The notes under the pieces were generated by a model that was not told where the DNA came from, made no database searches, and saw only the letters and a program-made list of their open reading frames with translations. The position numbers were made by a program, and so were the translations under genes. A DNA stretch of 64,000 nt from Paraburkholderia phenoliruptrix (GTDB lineage: Bacteria > Pseudomonadota > Gammaproteobacteria > Burkholderiales > Burkholderiaceae), in contig NZ_CADIKB010000004.1 of the NCBI RefSeq assembly GCF_902859825.1, forward strand, positions 225,410-289,409. The letters are read 5' to 3'. Within the stretch, counting starts at the first letter, position 1. Every line of letters starts with the position of its first letter. Below are positions 17,551 to 27,340 of the stretch, in pieces.

Positions 17551-18111
17551 CTAGAACAGGTTCCGGCGATCGGGATCATGCAGCGGATCGGGCGTTTTTT
17601 GCGTGAGACGCAGCACACCCTGGTCGTCGAAATAGAAGCTGAACATCATGTACCAGACGTTGTCCTCGAGATAGCGATAGGTCCAGACTTCGCGCCTCAT
17701 CAACGGGAAGTAAGACGTTTCGACCGGGCGCCCGAAATTCACCAGCACGTCGCCCTTCGTCCACTTGCCGACTTCGGCGCGATAGAACTCGTTCGGCTGC
17801 AAGACCTGGCGCACGTTGACGATCTTGCCGGACGCGTCGATGTCGGCCGCAGTGGTGGTCTCACCCATCGGCTGCGTGGGCCACATCAGGCGCTTGCCGC
17901 CGTTCGGCAGATCGTAGCTTTCGCGCGGCGGGCCGAGACGCGCGACGATTGTCGACTCGTCGGCGCCAGCCTGGTACTGCTGCCAGGGCTGCGCGCAGCC
18001 GGCCAGCGCGAGTGCGCTCAAGGCTGCGAGCGCCGCGCGGCGCAGGCGCCCGGCAGGTCCCGCAGCCGGCGCCTCCGTCGAGGCCGCCTTGCGGTGATGG
18101 CGGTTGGACAT
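17551..18111 (-). CDS. BamE/SmpA-like outer-membrane lipoprotein
   Basis: A 186-residue predicted lipoprotein. A basic N-terminal region is followed by a hydrophobic stretch and the lipobox LALAGC, giving lipidation at Cys39. The mature part contains two short regions of SmpA/OmlA (BamE) character, DESTIVARLGPPRESYDL and WTKGDVLVNFGRPVETSYF, so it may hold two BamE-like folds. True BamE is shorter (about 110-120 residues), so this is a relative rather than BamE itself. It stands alone with its own terminator and is divergent from the ABC binding-protein gene. Confidence 0.78.
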   Translation of the reverse strand: MSNRHHRKAASTEAPAAGPAGRLRRAALAALSALALAGCAQPWQQYQAGADESTIVARLGPPRESYDLPNGGKRLMWPTQPMGETTTAADIDASGKIVNVRQVLQPNEFYRAEVGKWTKGDVLVNFGRPVETSYFPLMRREVWTYRYLEDNVWYMMFSFYFDDQGVLRLTQKTPDPLHDPDRRNLF

Positions 18112-18299
18112 GAATTCCTCCAGTGACTTTTCAAATAGCGGTTTTTATCGTCAACACAGAGCATTTTGACACGCGGCGCTGTAAAAGATTTGCCCGTTCG
18201 CGCGCGGGCCGGCGTGTACGGAAGCGTCTCGCGCGGCTTGCTTATTGCGTCGCCCGCGCCCTATGATCCGCGCTTTGACGAACCAGACGGAAACGGGCG

Positions 18300-19631
18300 A
18301 TGGCGAAGTGGCAACGGAAGACGGCAGTGGTCCTGGCGGCAATTTCTGTGGCAATGATGGCGGCGGCCGGCGGGGCTCGCGCGACGCAGACGGCCCAGAC
18401 GGCCCAGACGGCCAACGTCGCTGAAACGGCGCGGAAGCCCTCCGGCGCGCCGATCCAGCTTGCGCTGATCGAGGGCATGTCCGGTCCGTTTGCGAACGCC
18501 GGCGCCGCGGTGGAGCGCAATCTGCGCTTCGGTGTCGAGCAGGTCAACGCGCGCGGCGGTGTGCAACTCGCCGACGGTGCGCATCCGCTCGAGCTGGTGG
18601 TGCTGGACAGCAAGGGCGGCACCGAAGAAGCGCTCACGCAACTGCGCGCGGCGGCCGATCGGCACATTGGCTATATCCTGCAGGGCAATAGTTCAGCGGT
18701 CGCGGCAGCGCTCATCAGCGCCATCGACAAGCAGAACAGCCGCGAGCCGGGCAACCGCGAGCTGTTCCTCAACTATTCCGCCGACGACCCCGCGCTCACG
18801 AATGCCAACTGCAGCTTCTGGCACTTCCGCTTCGACGCGCATGCGGGCATGCGCATGGACGCGCTTGCTGACGTGATCCAGCGCGACAAGGCGATCAAGA
18901 AGGTCTATCTGCTGAACCAGGACTACAGCTTCGGGCACGACGTGAGCAGTCTCGCGCGCTCGGCGCTGCGGGCGAAGCGCCCGGACATCGCAGTGGTCGG
19001 CGACGAGTTCCATCCGATAGGCCGCGTGAAGGACTTCGCGCCGTACGTCGCGAAAATGCGCGCGAGCGGTGCCGATGCCGTGATCACGGGCAACTGGGGC
19101 AACGACCTGACGCTGCTCGTGAAAGCGGCGCGCGAGCAGGGCCTCGACACGAAGTTCTACACGTTCTATGGGAACAGTCTCGGCGCGCCGGCTGCGCTTG
19201 GCGAGGCGGGCGTCGGGCGCGTGATCGCGGTGGCGGACTGGCATCCGAACGCGGGCGGCGCGGCCTCCGATGCGTGGTATCAGGCGTTCCGCGCGCGCTT
19301 CCCGGCGGCGCAGGACGACTATCCGGTGCTGCGCATGCCGTTGATGATCGAAACCCTGGCCGCGGCGATGAACCGCGCGAAAACCGCGGATCCGACGGCG
19401 GTCGCGCGCGCACTGGAAGGCATCCGGTTCGACAACGGCTTTCACGCGTCATGGATGCGGGCGGACGACCATCAATTGATCCAGCCCCTTTACGTGATGG
19501 AAATGGACAAGGCCGGCACGCGCGGCGTGCGTTTCGACAACGAAGGCTCCGGGTTCGGCTTCCGCACGGTGCTTGCATTGCCGGCGGAGCGCACGGTGCC
19601 GCCGACAGTCTGCAAGATGAAGCGGCCGTAA
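18300..19631 (+). CDS. ABC transporter substrate-binding protein, branched-chain amino acid (LivJ) type
   Basis: A 443-residue periplasmic binding protein of the Peripla_BP_6 family. It opens with a signal peptide (basic KWQRKTAVV, a hydrophobic stretch, then AGGARA at about residues 23-28). A Thr/Ala/Gln-rich linker and the mature core follow (IQLALIEGMSGPFANAG, NLRFGVEQVNARGGV). Ligands of this family include amino acids, amides and aromatic compounds. No permease or ATPase gene is adjacent, so it is an orphan binding protein here. Downstream, 278 bp separate it from rpsO. Confidence 0.87.
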   Translation: MAKWQRKTAVVLAAISVAMMAAAGGARATQTAQTAQTANVAETARKPSGAPIQLALIEGMSGPFANAGAAVERNLRFGVEQVNARGGVQLADGAHPLELVVLDSKGGTEEALTQLRAAADRHIGYILQGNSSAVAAALISAIDKQNSREPGNRELFLNYSADDPALTNANCSFWHFRFDAHAGMRMDALADVIQRDKAIKKVYLLNQDYSFGHDVSSLARSALRAKRPDIAVVGDEFHPIGRVKDFAPYVAKMRASGADAVITGNWGNDLTLLVKAAREQGLDTKFYTFYGNSLGAPAALGEAGVGRVIAVADWHPNAGGAASDAWYQAFRARFPAAQDDYPVLRMPLMIETLAAAMNRAKTADPTAVARALEGIRFDNGFHASWMRADDHQLIQPLYVMEMDKAGTRGVRFDNEGSGFGFRTVLALPAERTVPPTVCKMKRP

Positions 19632-19734
19632 GTCTGCATCGGTGGGCACCGGCGTGCCGTGATGCCGCCGCGCGCGGATGCCCCGCGGATGCTATTTCGC
19701 CCGGCGCGGCGGGGTTCGCGGCGGGATTGCACTG

Positions 19735-19743
19735 TGCTACAAT
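19735..19743 (+). promoter_or_regulatory. putative extended -10 promoter of rpsO
   Basis: TGCTACAAT provides an extended -10 element (TGn followed by TACAAT). The -35 region is weak. Transcription would begin near 19750, about 160 bases before the rpsO start. Confidence 0.5.
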
Positions 19744-19909
19744 ACGCGTCCCGTTGCGTTGCCGGCAGTACACGAGCTGTCCGAAAAGCGGTTTTACAGT
19801 AGTTTGAAAGCAGCAGTTTGGAAAGCAGTTTGCGGCGCCAGTTTGCACGGGTAATCCACGGCACGGCCTTTCTTCCGTGACCGCCTGTCTAGTTCTCAAG
19901 GAAATCGAC

Positions 19910-20182
19910 ATGTCCGCAGTTGACACAAGCAAGAAGTCCGAAGTCGTCGCGCAATTCGCACGCGCAGCCAACGACACCGGCTCCCCCGAAGTTCAGGTCG
20001 CGCTGCTCACGACCCGCATCAACGAACTGACCGTTCACTTCAAGGCACACGCGAAAGATCACCACAGCCGCCGCGGTCTGCTGCGCATGGTGAGCCGCCG
20101 CCGCAAGCTGCTCGACTACCTGAAGGGTAAGGACGCGGACCGTTACCGCGCTCTCATCGAGAAGCTGGGTCTGCGTAAGTAA
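19910..20182 (+). CDS. rpsO: 30S ribosomal protein S15
   Basis: A 90-residue primary 16S rRNA-binding protein needed for assembly of the 30S platform. The sequence is that of S15 throughout, including [18 protein letters not shown], the [12 protein letters not shown] segment and the terminal IEKLGLRK. The start at 19910 is preceded by CAAGGAAATCGAC. A strong terminator lies 31 bp after the stop, so pnp downstream probably depends on read-through or its own promoter. The rpsO-pnp order is widely conserved. Confidence 0.97.
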   Translation: MSAVDTSKKSEVVAQFARAANDTGSPEVQVALLTTRINELTVHFKAHAKDHHSRRGLLRMVSRRRKLLDYLKGKDADRYRALIEKLGLRK

Positions 20183-20213
20183 GCGGCCGGTAATCGGCTA
20201 GTCGTTCAGCAAG

Positions 20214-20253
20214 ATGCCTGTGTCAGTTCCGCTGATGCAGGCATTTTGTTTTT
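20214..20253 (+). terminator. Rho-independent terminator after rpsO
   Basis: ATGCCTGTGTCAG pairs with CTGATGCAGGCAT (13 bp, two G-T pairs) around the loop TTCCG, followed by TTTGTTTTT. Confidence 0.88.
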
Positions 20254-20589
20254 GCGCGGCGTGCATCGCGTGAGGTGCGCCGCCGGGCTTCGCAGCGGCG
20301 TGTCGGTTCGCGCGGCGGGCTCGCAGCAGTGAAGGCAGTAACAGGCAGCAGAAAATAGCAGCAGAACGCAGCACAAAGCAGTAGAAAAAGCAGAAATAGA
20401 AACATGGCCGGGCTTCAGGGCGGAGCTTTGTGTCATTCCAGCGGTTCGCGCGCCTCGCCGGCCTTCGCATGACCGGCGACGCAGCATGCGGCTCTCTGGA
20501 ATGGCATAACACACCTCTTCCCATGCGGCGCCGGTCCTGGCGTTGCCGCGCCGCTTCTGTTCCGCGCGGCATTACGATGAGGAAAAGCA
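20254..20589 (+). other. rpsO-pnp intergenic region with GCAG-spaced A-rich tract
   Basis: This stretch of about 335 bp has no gene. From about 20322 to 20405 GCAG recurs eight to nine times at intervals of roughly 10-13 bases, separated by A-rich spacers, forming a loose repeat. The pnp leader lies here. In other bacteria this region carries PNPase autoregulation through RNase III cleavage, but I cannot identify the corresponding duplex with confidence. Confidence 0.45.
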
Positions 20590-22737
20590 ATGACTATGTT
20601 CAGCAAGGTCGTCAAAGAATTTAAGTGGGGACAACACAACGTTCGCCTCGAAACCGGTGAAATCGCTCGCCAGGCGAGCGGCGCGGTCATCGTCGACGTC
20701 GAAGACACCGTGGTTCTGGCAACCGTGGTCGGCGCCAAGACAGCGAAGCCGGGCCAGGACTTCTTCCCGCTGACGGTCGACTATCTCGAGAAGACCTACG
20801 CTGCCGGCAAGATTCCGGGCGGGTTCTTCCGCCGTGAAGGCCGTCCGTCGGAAGGCGAAACGCTGATTTCGCGCCTGATCGACCGTCCGCTGCGTCCGCT
20901 CTTCCCGGAAGGCTTCTACAACGAAGTGCAGGTCGTCATTCACGTTCTGTCGCTCAACCCGGACATCCCCGCCGACATTCCCGCGCTGATCGGCGCGTCG
21001 GCGGCGCTCGCGGTGTCCGGTCTGCCGTTCAACGGCCCGGTCGGCGCAGCGCGCGTGGCTTACATCAACAACGAATACGTGCTGAACCCGACGCGTCCGC
21101 AAATGAAGGACTCGGCGCTCGACCTCGTGGTCGCCGGTACGGAACGCGCGGTGCTGATGGTGGAGTCGGAAGCGCAGCAGCTGAGCGAAGAAGTGATGCT
21201 CGGCGCCGTGGTGTTCGGCCATGAGCAAATGCAAGTCGCGATCGACGCCATCCACGATCTGGTCCGCGAAGGCGGCAAGCCGGAATGGGATTGGCAACCG
21301 GCCGCGAAGAACGAGCCGCTGATCGCGCGCGTGACGGAACTGGCGCAAGCCGATCTGCTCGCGGCTTATCAGATCCGCGACAAGCAGGCGCGGTCGACCA
21401 AGCTGAAGGAAGTCTACGCAGCGGTGTCGGCGAAGCTGGAAGAAGAAGCCGCGGCAAGCGGCACGGTGGCGGCCGACAAGGCGACCGTCGGCAACGTGCT
21501 GTTCGACATCGAAGCGAAGATCGTCCGTACGCAGATCCTGAACGGCGAGCCGCGTATCGACGGACGCGACACCCGCACGGTGCGCCCGATCGAGATCCGC
21601 ACGGGCGTGCTGCCGCGCACCCACGGCTCGGCGCTCTTCACGCGCGGCGAAACGCAGGCGCTGGTGGTGGCCACGCTCGGCACGAAGGGTGACGAGCAAA
21701 ACATCGACGCGCTCGAAGGCGAGTACCGCGAACGCTTCATGCTTCACTACAACATGCCTCCGTTCGCGACCGGCGAAACGGGTCGCGTCGGCTCGCCGAA
21801 GCGCCGCGAAATCGGTCACGGCCGTCTGGCGAAGCGCGCGCTGGCCGCGTGTCTTCCGAGCGCCGACGAATTCGGCTACTCGATCCGCGTCGTGTCGGAA
21901 ATCACGGAATCGAACGGTTCTTCGTCGATGGCTTCGGTGTGCGGCGGCTGCCTCGCGCTGATGGACGCCGGCGTGCCAATGAAGGCGCACGTCGCCGGCA
22001 TCGCCATGGGCCTGATTCTGGAAGGCAACAAGTTCGCTGTGCTGACCGACATCCTCGGCGACGAAGATCACCTCGGCGACATGGACTTCAAGGTGGCGGG
22101 CACGGAGCAGGGCGTGACCGCGCTGCAGATGGACATCAAGATCCAGGGCATCACGAAGGAAATCATGCAGGTCGCCCTCGCGCAGGCGAAGGAAGGCCGC
22201 ATGCATATCCTCGGCAAGATGACTTCGGCGGTGTCGGGCGCGAACACGCAATTGTCGGAGTTCGCACCGCGCATGATCACCATCAAGATCAACCCGGAAA
22301 AGATCCGCGACGTGATCGGCAAGGGCGGTTCGGTGATCCGCGCGCTGACGGAAGAAACCGGCACGACGATCGATATTTCCGACGACGGCGTCGTGACCAT
22401 CGCAAGCACCAGCAGCGAAGGTATGGCCGAAGCGAAAAAGCGTATCGAGAACATTACGCTGGAAGTCGAAGTGGGCCAGGTCTACGAGGGCACGGTGCTC
22501 AAGCTGCTCGATTTCGGCGCGATCGTGAACATCCTGCCGGGCAAGGACGGTCTGCTGCACATCTCCGAAATCGCCAACGAGCGTATCAAGGACATCAACG
22601 ACTACCTGAAGGACGGCCAGCAAGTGAAGGTCAAGGTCATCCAGACGGACGAGAAGGGCCGCGTGCGTTTGTCGGCGAAGGCGTTGTTGAACGACGCCGC
22701 GTCGGGTGCGCCGCAAGGCGAGCCGGCGCCGCAGTAA
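20590..22737 (+). CDS. pnp: polynucleotide phosphorylase
   Basis: A 715-residue 3'-5' phosphorolytic exoribonuclease and degradosome component. Domains in order are a first RNase PH domain (about 15-145), the all-helical PNPase domain (about 150-235), a second RNase PH domain (about 325-460), a KH domain with IGKGG (about 555-615) and an S1 domain (about 622-690, [13 protein letters not shown]). Length is typical. The start is either ATG 20590 or ATG 20596; GAGGAAAAGC precedes the first. The gene ends with a strong terminator. Confidence 0.98.
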   Translation: MTMFSKVVKEFKWGQHNVRLETGEIARQASGAVIVDVEDTVVLATVVGAKTAKPGQDFFPLTVDYLEKTYAAGKIPGGFFRREGRPSEGETLISRLIDRPLRPLFPEGFYNEVQVVIHVLSLNPDIPADIPALIGASAALAVSGLPFNGPVGAARVAYINNEYVLNPTRPQMKDSALDLVVAGTERAVLMVESEAQQLSEEVMLGAVVFGHEQMQVAIDAIHDLVREGGKPEWDWQPAAKNEPLIARVTELAQADLLAAYQIRDKQARSTKLKEVYAAVSAKLEEEAAASGTVAADKATVGNVLFDIEAKIVRTQILNGEPRIDGRDTRTVRPIEIRTGVLPRTHGSALFTRGETQALVVATLGTKGDEQNIDALEGEYRERFMLHYNMPPFATGETGRVGSPKRREIGHGRLAKRALAACLPSADEFGYSIRVVSEITESNGSSSMASVCGGCLALMDAGVPMKAHVAGIAMGLILEGNKFAVLTDILGDEDHLGDMDFKVAGTEQGVTALQMDIKIQGITKEIMQVALAQAKEGRMHILGKMTSAVSGANTQLSEFAPRMITIKINPEKIRDVIGKGGSVIRALTEETGTTIDISDDGVVTIASTSSEGMAEAKKRIENITLEVEVGQVYEGTVLKLLDFGAIVNILPGKDGLLHISEIANERIKDINDYLKDGQQVKVKVIQTDEKGRVRLSAKALLNDAASGAPQGEPAPQ

Positions 22738-22751
22738 AGCGGTAGTGGCAC

Positions 22752-22787
22752 AACGGCCGGCAGCGCGAACGCGCGCCGGCCGTTTTT
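22752..22787 (+). terminator. Rho-independent terminator after pnp
   Basis: AACGGCCGGC (22752-22761) pairs with GCCGGCCGTT (22775-22784); further inner G/C pairs are possible. The T run reaches 22787. Confidence 0.9.
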
Positions 22788-22912
22788 CTTGGTGGACGCA
22801 GGGTGAATTGCGTTGCGAATGGCTGTGGGTCGCTCAAACGGGCCTAAACGGTACGCCGCTTGCATTGGGGGGCGGTTGGCGAAAATCGGGTAGCGCGCAC
22901 GTCATTGTCGCA

Positions 22913-22936
22913 ATCGGGCGACAATGCGCATGAGGT
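22913..22936. promoter_or_regulatory. inverted repeat upstream of the quinone oxidoreductase gene
   Basis: Perfect 9-bp arms, CATTGTCGC and GCGACAATG, flank a six-base spacer about 68 bp before the start of the quinone oxidoreductase gene. It could be an operator or an RNA hairpin. There is no T tract, so it is not a terminator. Confidence 0.5.
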
Positions 22937-23003
22937 CCCGCCAGCGCGAACCGCGTGCAGAATGCGCGGTGTGCAACGCAATCCAATCTTGGAGTTGACG
23001 CAG

Positions 23004-24020
23004 ATGAAAGCGATCGAAATCACGGAATTCGGAGCGCCGGAAGTTCTCAAGCTTGCGGAGCGGCCCACGCCGCAGCCCAAAGCGGGCGAGGTGCTGATCA
23101 AGGTGGCGGCTTCCGGCATCAACCGTCCGGACGTGTTTCAGCGCAAGGGCGCCTATGCGCCGCCGCCGGGCGCGTCCGACCTGCCGGGGCTGGAAGTGGC
23201 GGGGGAAATCGTCGGCGGCGACATCGACGAAAAGAACAATCCGTTTGGTTTGAAAGTCGGCGATCGCGTCTGTGCGCTGCTGGCGGGCGGCGGCTACGCC
23301 GAATACGCCGTCGCGCCGTTGTTGCAGTGCCTGCCGGCGCCGGCCGGTCTGTCGGATGTCGAGGCTGCCTCGCTGCCGGAGACGTTTTTTACCGTGTGGA
23401 GCAATGTGTTCGACCGCGCGCAGCTCGGCAAGGGCGAGGGTGGCGCGAACGAAACGCTGCTGGTGCAGGGCGGCTCGAGCGGCATCGGCGTGACCGCGAT
23501 CCAGATCGCGCACGCGCTCGGTTTCCGCGTTTTCGCAACCGCCGGTTCGGACGACAAATGTCGCGCGTGCGAAGCGCTGGGCGCCGAGCGTGCGATCAAC
23601 TACAAGACTGAAGATTTCGTCGAAGTCATCAAGTCGCTGACCAACGATCGCGGCGTCGACGTGGTGCTCGACATGGTGGCCGGCAGTTACGTGTCGCGCG
23701 AGCTGACGGCGTTGGCAGACGGCGGCCGTATCGTGCTGATCGCGCTGTTGGGCGGCGCGAAAGCGGAACTCAACCTCAACGAAGTGCTGCGTCGCCGCTT
23801 GACCGTGACGGGCTCGACGCTGCGTCCGCGGCCAGTGGAGTTCAAGGCGAAAATTGCCGCGCAGTTGAAGGAGCAGGTGTGGCCCCATCTGGAAGGCGGG
23901 CGAATCAAACCGGTGGTGCATCGGGTATTTCCCGCCGCGCAGGCCGCCGACGCGCACGCGTTGATGGAAAGCAGCACGCATGTCGGCAAGATTGTGCTGA
24001 CGTGGGGTCAGGACGCTTGA
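23004..24020 (+). CDS. NAD(P)H quinone oxidoreductase, PIG3/zinc-free MDR type
   Basis: A 338-residue medium-chain dehydrogenase/reductase without zinc ligands. The GroES-like N-terminal domain begins MKAIEITEFGAPEVLKL. The cofactor domain carries GGSSGIGVTAIQIAHALG from residue 156, and LIALLGGAKAELNL follows further on. This is the TP53I3/PIG3-like subgroup, which reduces quinones with NADPH. A nearby inverted repeat may control it. The start is set by CTTGGAGTTGACGCAG upstream and by the family N-terminus. tpiA follows after 172 bp. Confidence 0.9.
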   Translation: MKAIEITEFGAPEVLKLAERPTPQPKAGEVLIKVAASGINRPDVFQRKGAYAPPPGASDLPGLEVAGEIVGGDIDEKNNPFGLKVGDRVCALLAGGGYAEYAVAPLLQCLPAPAGLSDVEAASLPETFFTVWSNVFDRAQLGKGEGGANETLLVQGGSSGIGVTAIQIAHALGFRVFATAGSDDKCRACEALGAERAINYKTEDFVEVIKSLTNDRGVDVVLDMVAGSYVSRELTALADGGRIVLIALLGGAKAELNLNEVLRRRLTVTGSTLRPRPVEFKAKIAAQLKEQVWPHLEGGRIKPVVHRVFPAAQAADAHALMESSTHVGKIVLTWGQDA

Positions 24021-24192
24021 TGCGAGCCGTCCGGCGGCGGGAGCGGGTGCCAACGCGTGTGTTTGACCCGATCTCCCCCACGCAGTAAAATTGCGCGTTT
24101 TGCGCGCGCCGCATGAATCCGAAAGGCGGACTGTAAGCGCAACGCAACACGCGCAAGCGAGGCCCGCCGTCAACAGAAGACAAGACGAGACG

Positions 24193-24972
24193 ATGTCGAC
24201 ACAACGAGCCAAACTGGTAGTGGGTAACTGGAAGATGCATGGGCGCCTCGCCGAGAACGCCGGGCTGCTGCAGGCCGTGGCAAAAGGCGCGGGCGAACTG
24301 CCGGTTGCGGTGCGCGTAGGTGTGTGCGTGCCGAGCCCATATCTCGCGCAAGCGCAGTCGTTGCTCGAAGGCAGCCGGGTGGTGTGGGGTGTGCAGGATG
24401 TTTCCGCTTTTACGCACGGTGCCTATACCGGCGAAGTTGCTGCGCAAATGGTGACGGATTTCGGTGCCACGTTTGCAATCGTCGGGCACTCGGAGCGGCG
24501 TGCCTATCACCGCGAGAGCGCGGAGCTCGTCGCGGTCAAGACGCAGCGTGCGCTCGAGGCGGGCTTGACGCCGATCGTGTGTGTCGGCGAAACGCTGGAA
24601 GAGCGGGAAGCGGGCGCGACGGAGCAGGTGGTCGGCGCGCAGCTGGACGAAGTGCTGGCGAAACTGTCGGCGCAAGAAGCGGCGCGTATCGTCGTCGCCT
24701 ATGAGCCCGTCTGGGCTATCGGCACCGGTAAGAGCGCGAGTTCGGAGCAGGCGCAGGCGGTCCATGCGTTTCTGCGCGCGCGTCTTGCGGTAAAGGGTGC
24801 TGAGGTCGCGGGCGTGCCGCTGTTGTATGGCGGCAGCGTGAAGCCCGACAATGCGGAAGAGTTGTTCCGTCAGCAGGATATCGACGGCGGTCTGATCGGC
24901 GGCGCGTCGTTGAAGGACCAGGATTTTCTGGCGATCTGCAAAGCGGCGGCTGCAACGGCAGCCGCGAGTTGA
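24193..24972 (+). CDS. tpiA: triosephosphate isomerase
   Basis: A 259-residue glycolytic enzyme that interconverts dihydroxyacetone phosphate and glyceraldehyde 3-phosphate. Active-site residues are all present: Asn12 and Lys14 in GNWKMHG, His99 in IVGHSERR, and Glu171 in [15 protein letters not shown] (which runs into loop 6). The phosphate loop YGGSVKPDN lies near the C-terminus. The start at 24193 gives the standard onset; the longer in-frame reading is not supported by the family. secG follows 81 bp later, a common arrangement. Confidence 0.97.
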   Translation: MSTQRAKLVVGNWKMHGRLAENAGLLQAVAKGAGELPVAVRVGVCVPSPYLAQAQSLLEGSRVVWGVQDVSAFTHGAYTGEVAAQMVTDFGATFAIVGHSERRAYHRESAELVAVKTQRALEAGLTPIVCVGETLEEREAGATEQVVGAQLDEVLAKLSAQEAARIVVAYEPVWAIGTGKSASSEQAQAVHAFLRARLAVKGAEVAGVPLLYGGSVKPDNAEELFRQQDIDGGLIGGASLKDQDFLAICKAAAATAAAS

Positions 24973-25053
24973 GCAGGGCGCCGCGGCGGGGGTGACCCAT
25001 TCCGGGTCTCGCAGTTTGCGAGTCTCGGCTCAATAAAGACTCAGGTGAGTGTA

Positions 25054-25449
25054 ATGCTGTATTTGAAAACTTTGATTATCGTCGTTCAGCTGCTGTCGGC
25101 GCTCGGGGTCATCGGCCTCGTCTTGCTGCAGCACGGCAAAGGCGCCGATATGGGCGCGGCATTCGGCAGCGGCGCGTCGGGCAGTCTGTTCGGTGCGACC
25201 GGCTCGGCAAACTTCCTGTCGCGCACCACCGCCGTGCTCGCCGCCGTGTTTTTTGTTACAACGCTGGCGCTCACGTATCTCGGCGCGTATCGCGTGAAAC
25301 CGTCGGCCGGCGTGCTGGGCGCGGCGGTCACTGCACCGGTCGCTGCTTCGGCTGCTCCCGCTGCTCCCGTTGCGTCCGCGCCGGCTGGTGGTTCGGCTGC
25401 GCTCGCGGCATCGGCTGCGTCCGTGCCTGCTACCGACGTGCCGAAATAA
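25054..25449 (+). CDS. secG: protein translocase subunit SecG
   Basis: A 131-residue inner-membrane subunit of the SecYEG translocon. Two membrane segments flank the conserved cytoplasmic loop [22 protein letters not shown]. The C-terminal 45 or so residues are an Ala/Pro/Ser/Val low-complexity tail, longer than in enteric SecG. ATG 25054 is chosen over the in-frame GTG at 25045 because AGGTGAG lies at good distance before it. A tRNA-Leu gene follows after 112 bp, as in many proteobacteria. Confidence 0.92.
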   Translation: MLYLKTLIIVVQLLSALGVIGLVLLQHGKGADMGAAFGSGASGSLFGATGSANFLSRTTAVLAAVFFVTTLALTYLGAYRVKPSAGVLGAAVTAPVAASAAPAAPVASAPAGGSAALAASAASVPATDVPK

Positions 25450-25561
25450 ATTTTCGTAGAAAGTGCGTTTGTGCGTTGAACAATCTGTTTAAAGCAGTTA
25501 CAATCTAAGTCTTGAAGCGATTCGCGGGTTTTACAAGTTGTTTTCCCGGATTGCATACAGT

Positions 25562-25646
25562 GCCGACGTGGTGAAATTGGTAGACACGCTATCTTGAGGG
25601 GGTAGTGGCGAAAGCTGTGCGAGTTCGAGTCTCGCCGTCGGCACCA
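25562..25646 (+). tRNA. tRNA-Leu (anticodon GAG)
   Basis: An 85-base tRNA with CCA encoded. The acceptor arms GCCGACG and CGTCGGC pair, the anticodon stem CTATC/GGTAG encloses TTGAGGG with anticodon GAG, a long class II variable arm follows, and the T arm contains GTTCGAGTC. It reads CUC and CUU codons. Confidence 0.97.
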
Positions 25647-25656
25647 AATGTTATCT

Positions 25657-25693
25657 AAATGCCAGCCGCTTGCTTCGCTTCGGCTGGCATTTT
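25657..25693 (+). terminator. probable terminator after tRNA-Leu
   Basis: AAATGCCAGCCG (25657-25668) pairs with CGGCTGGCATTT (25681-25692), 12 bp, around a 12-base loop. The T tract is short and is partly within the stem. Confidence 0.75.
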
Positions 25694-25752
25694 CACTTCT
25701 GGCGCGCCGTTTGCGTTGGTCTGCGGCGTGTACGTCTCAGAAGTGATTTCTC

Positions 25753-25775
25753 GTCAGGGGTGCTATGCTCCTGAC
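25753..25775 (+). promoter_or_regulatory. putative nuo promoter (-10) overlapped by an inverted repeat
   Basis: GTCAGGGG and CTCCTGAC form an 8-bp inverted repeat (one G-T pair) around TGCTATG. Inside it is an extended -10-like TGCTATGCT (25761-25769). No good -35 box was found. It lies 32 bp before the nuoA start and may be the operon promoter with an overlapping protein site. Confidence 0.4.
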
Positions 25776-25806
25776 GGCACTCAGAACCAACCGATTGAGG
25801 ATAGTC

Positions 25807-26166
25807 TTGAACCTCGCAGCCTATTTCCCCGTCTTGTTGTTCCTCCTTGTGGGCACCGGTTTAGGCGTAGCACTGGTCAGTATCGGCAAGATCCTCGGTC
25901 CTAACAAGCCCGATACCGAGAAAAACGCACCGTACGAGTGCGGCTTCGAAGCATTCGAAGATGCGCGCATGAAGTTCGACGTGCGCTATTACCTCGTCGC
26001 CATTCTCTTCATCATTTTCGATCTTGAAACCGCGTTCCTGTTCCCGTGGGGTGTGGCCCTGCGCGACATCGGCTGGCCTGGCTTCATGGCGATGATGATT
26101 TTCCTGCTCGAATTCCTGCTGGGCTTCGCCTATATCTGGAAGAAGGGCGGCCTCGACTGGGAATGA
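25807..26166 (+). CDS. nuoA: NADH-quinone oxidoreductase subunit A
   Basis: A 119-residue membrane subunit of complex I with three membrane segments and the conserved loop [21 protein letters not shown] between the first two. I place the start at TTG 25807: GAGG lies six bases before it, and the encoded onset (Met)[15 protein letters not shown] matches family length. The in-frame ATG at 25765 would add 14 poorly conserved residues. It is the first of fourteen consecutive nuo genes. Confidence 0.93.
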   Translation: MNLAAYFPVLLFLLVGTGLGVALVSIGKILGPNKPDTEKNAPYECGFEAFEDARMKFDVRYYLVAILFIIFDLETAFLFPWGVALRDIGWPGFMAMMIFLLEFLLGFAYIWKKGGLDWE

Positions 26167-26229
26167 TGGTTTAATCGCCGGTTTGCGCGGGTGGCTAAAG
26201 CTTGCCGCCCCGTCTGGAGTGGAAAGCAA

Positions 26230-26709
26230 ATGAGTATCGAAGGGGTCTTGAAGGAAGGGTTTGTCACCACGACGGCTGACAAACTGATCAACTGGACGCG
26301 CACCGGCTCCCTGTGGCCGATGACGTTCGGTCTGGCGTGCTGCGCGGTCGAGATGATGCATGCGGGCGCGGCCCGTTATGACCTCGACCGTTTTGGTGTG
26401 GTGTTTCGTCCCAGTCCGCGTCAGTCGGACGTGATGATCGTCGCCGGCACGCTGTGTAACAAAATGGCGCCGGCTCTGCGCAAGGTGTACGACCAGATGG
26501 CGGAGCCGCGCTGGGTGATTTCCATGGGTTCGTGCGCGAACGGCGGCGGCTATTACCACTACTCGTATTCGGTGGTGCGTGGCTGTGACCGCATTGTGCC
26601 GGTCGACGTCTATGTGCCGGGTTGCCCGCCCACAGCGGAGGCGCTGGTTTACGGCGTGATCCAGTTGCAGGCCAAGATTCGCCGCACCAACACAATCGCC
26701 CGTCAATAA
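26230..26709 (+). CDS. nuoB: NADH-quinone oxidoreductase subunit B
   Basis: A 159-residue peripheral-arm subunit that holds iron-sulfur cluster N2, the last carrier before quinone. The cluster ligands are the adjacent Cys37-Cys38 ([11 protein letters not shown]), Cys102 ([10 protein letters not shown]) and Cys132 (YVPGCPP). The start follows TGGAGTGGAAAGCAA. nuoC begins 19 bp downstream. Confidence 0.97.
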
Positions 26710-26728
26710 GGCAACGCCTCCCCACAAT

Positions 26729-27331
26729 ATGGCAAGCAAACTCGAGACCCTGAAAGCGAACCTCGAGGCGGCCTTTGGCGGCCTCCTGCTGAGCACTACC
26801 GAGGCAATCGGTGAGTTGACGATCGTCGTGAAAGCAAGCGACTACCTCAACGTGGCAACGCGTCTGCGCGACGACCGCTCGCTCGGTTTCGACCAGATGA
26901 TGGACCTGTGCGGCGTCGACTATCAAACCTATGCCGACGGCGCGTATGACGGCCCGCGTTTCGCGGCCGTGCTGCATTTGTTGTCGGTGCAGAATAACTG
27001 GCGTTTGCGGCTGCGCGTGTTCGCGCCGGACGACGACATGCCTATTCTGCCGTCCGTCGTCGAAGTCTGGAATTCCGCGAACTGGTACGAGCGCGAAGCC
27101 TTCGACCTGTACGGCATCGTCTTCGAAGGCCACCCGGACCTGCGCCGCATTCTCACCGACTACGGCTTCATTGGTCACCCGTTCCGTAAAGATTTCCCTG
27201 TTTCCGGCTACGTCGAAATGCGTTACGACCCGGAAGAAAAGCGCGTCGTCTATCAGCCTGTGACGATCGAGCCGCGGGAAATCACGCCGCGCGTGATCCG
27301 CGAGGATCGCTATGGCGGTCTGAAACACTAA
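26729..27331 (+). CDS. nuoC: NADH-quinone oxidoreductase subunit C
   Basis: A 200-residue peripheral-arm subunit (30-kDa family). The family signature is visible as [20 protein letters not shown] and [19 protein letters not shown]. It is separate from NuoD here, unlike the NuoCD fusion of E. coli. It ends 9 bp before nuoD. Confidence 0.97.
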   Translation: MASKLETLKANLEAAFGGLLLSTTEAIGELTIVVKASDYLNVATRLRDDRSLGFDQMMDLCGVDYQTYADGAYDGPRFAAVLHLLSVQNNWRLRLRVFAPDDDMPILPSVVEVWNSANWYEREAFDLYGIVFEGHPDLRRILTDYGFIGHPFRKDFPVSGYVEMRYDPEEKRVVYQPVTIEPREITPRVIREDRYGGLKH

Positions 27332-27340
27332 GAGAACGCC

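Noticed and set aside
20572..22716. A 714-codon open frame on the minus strand opposite pnp
   Set aside because: Antisense shadow of pnp with the same His/Arg/Asp/Val-rich composition and no family motif. Similar long shadows oppose ilvI, leuA, nuoD, nuoF, nuoL, nuoM and nuoN.
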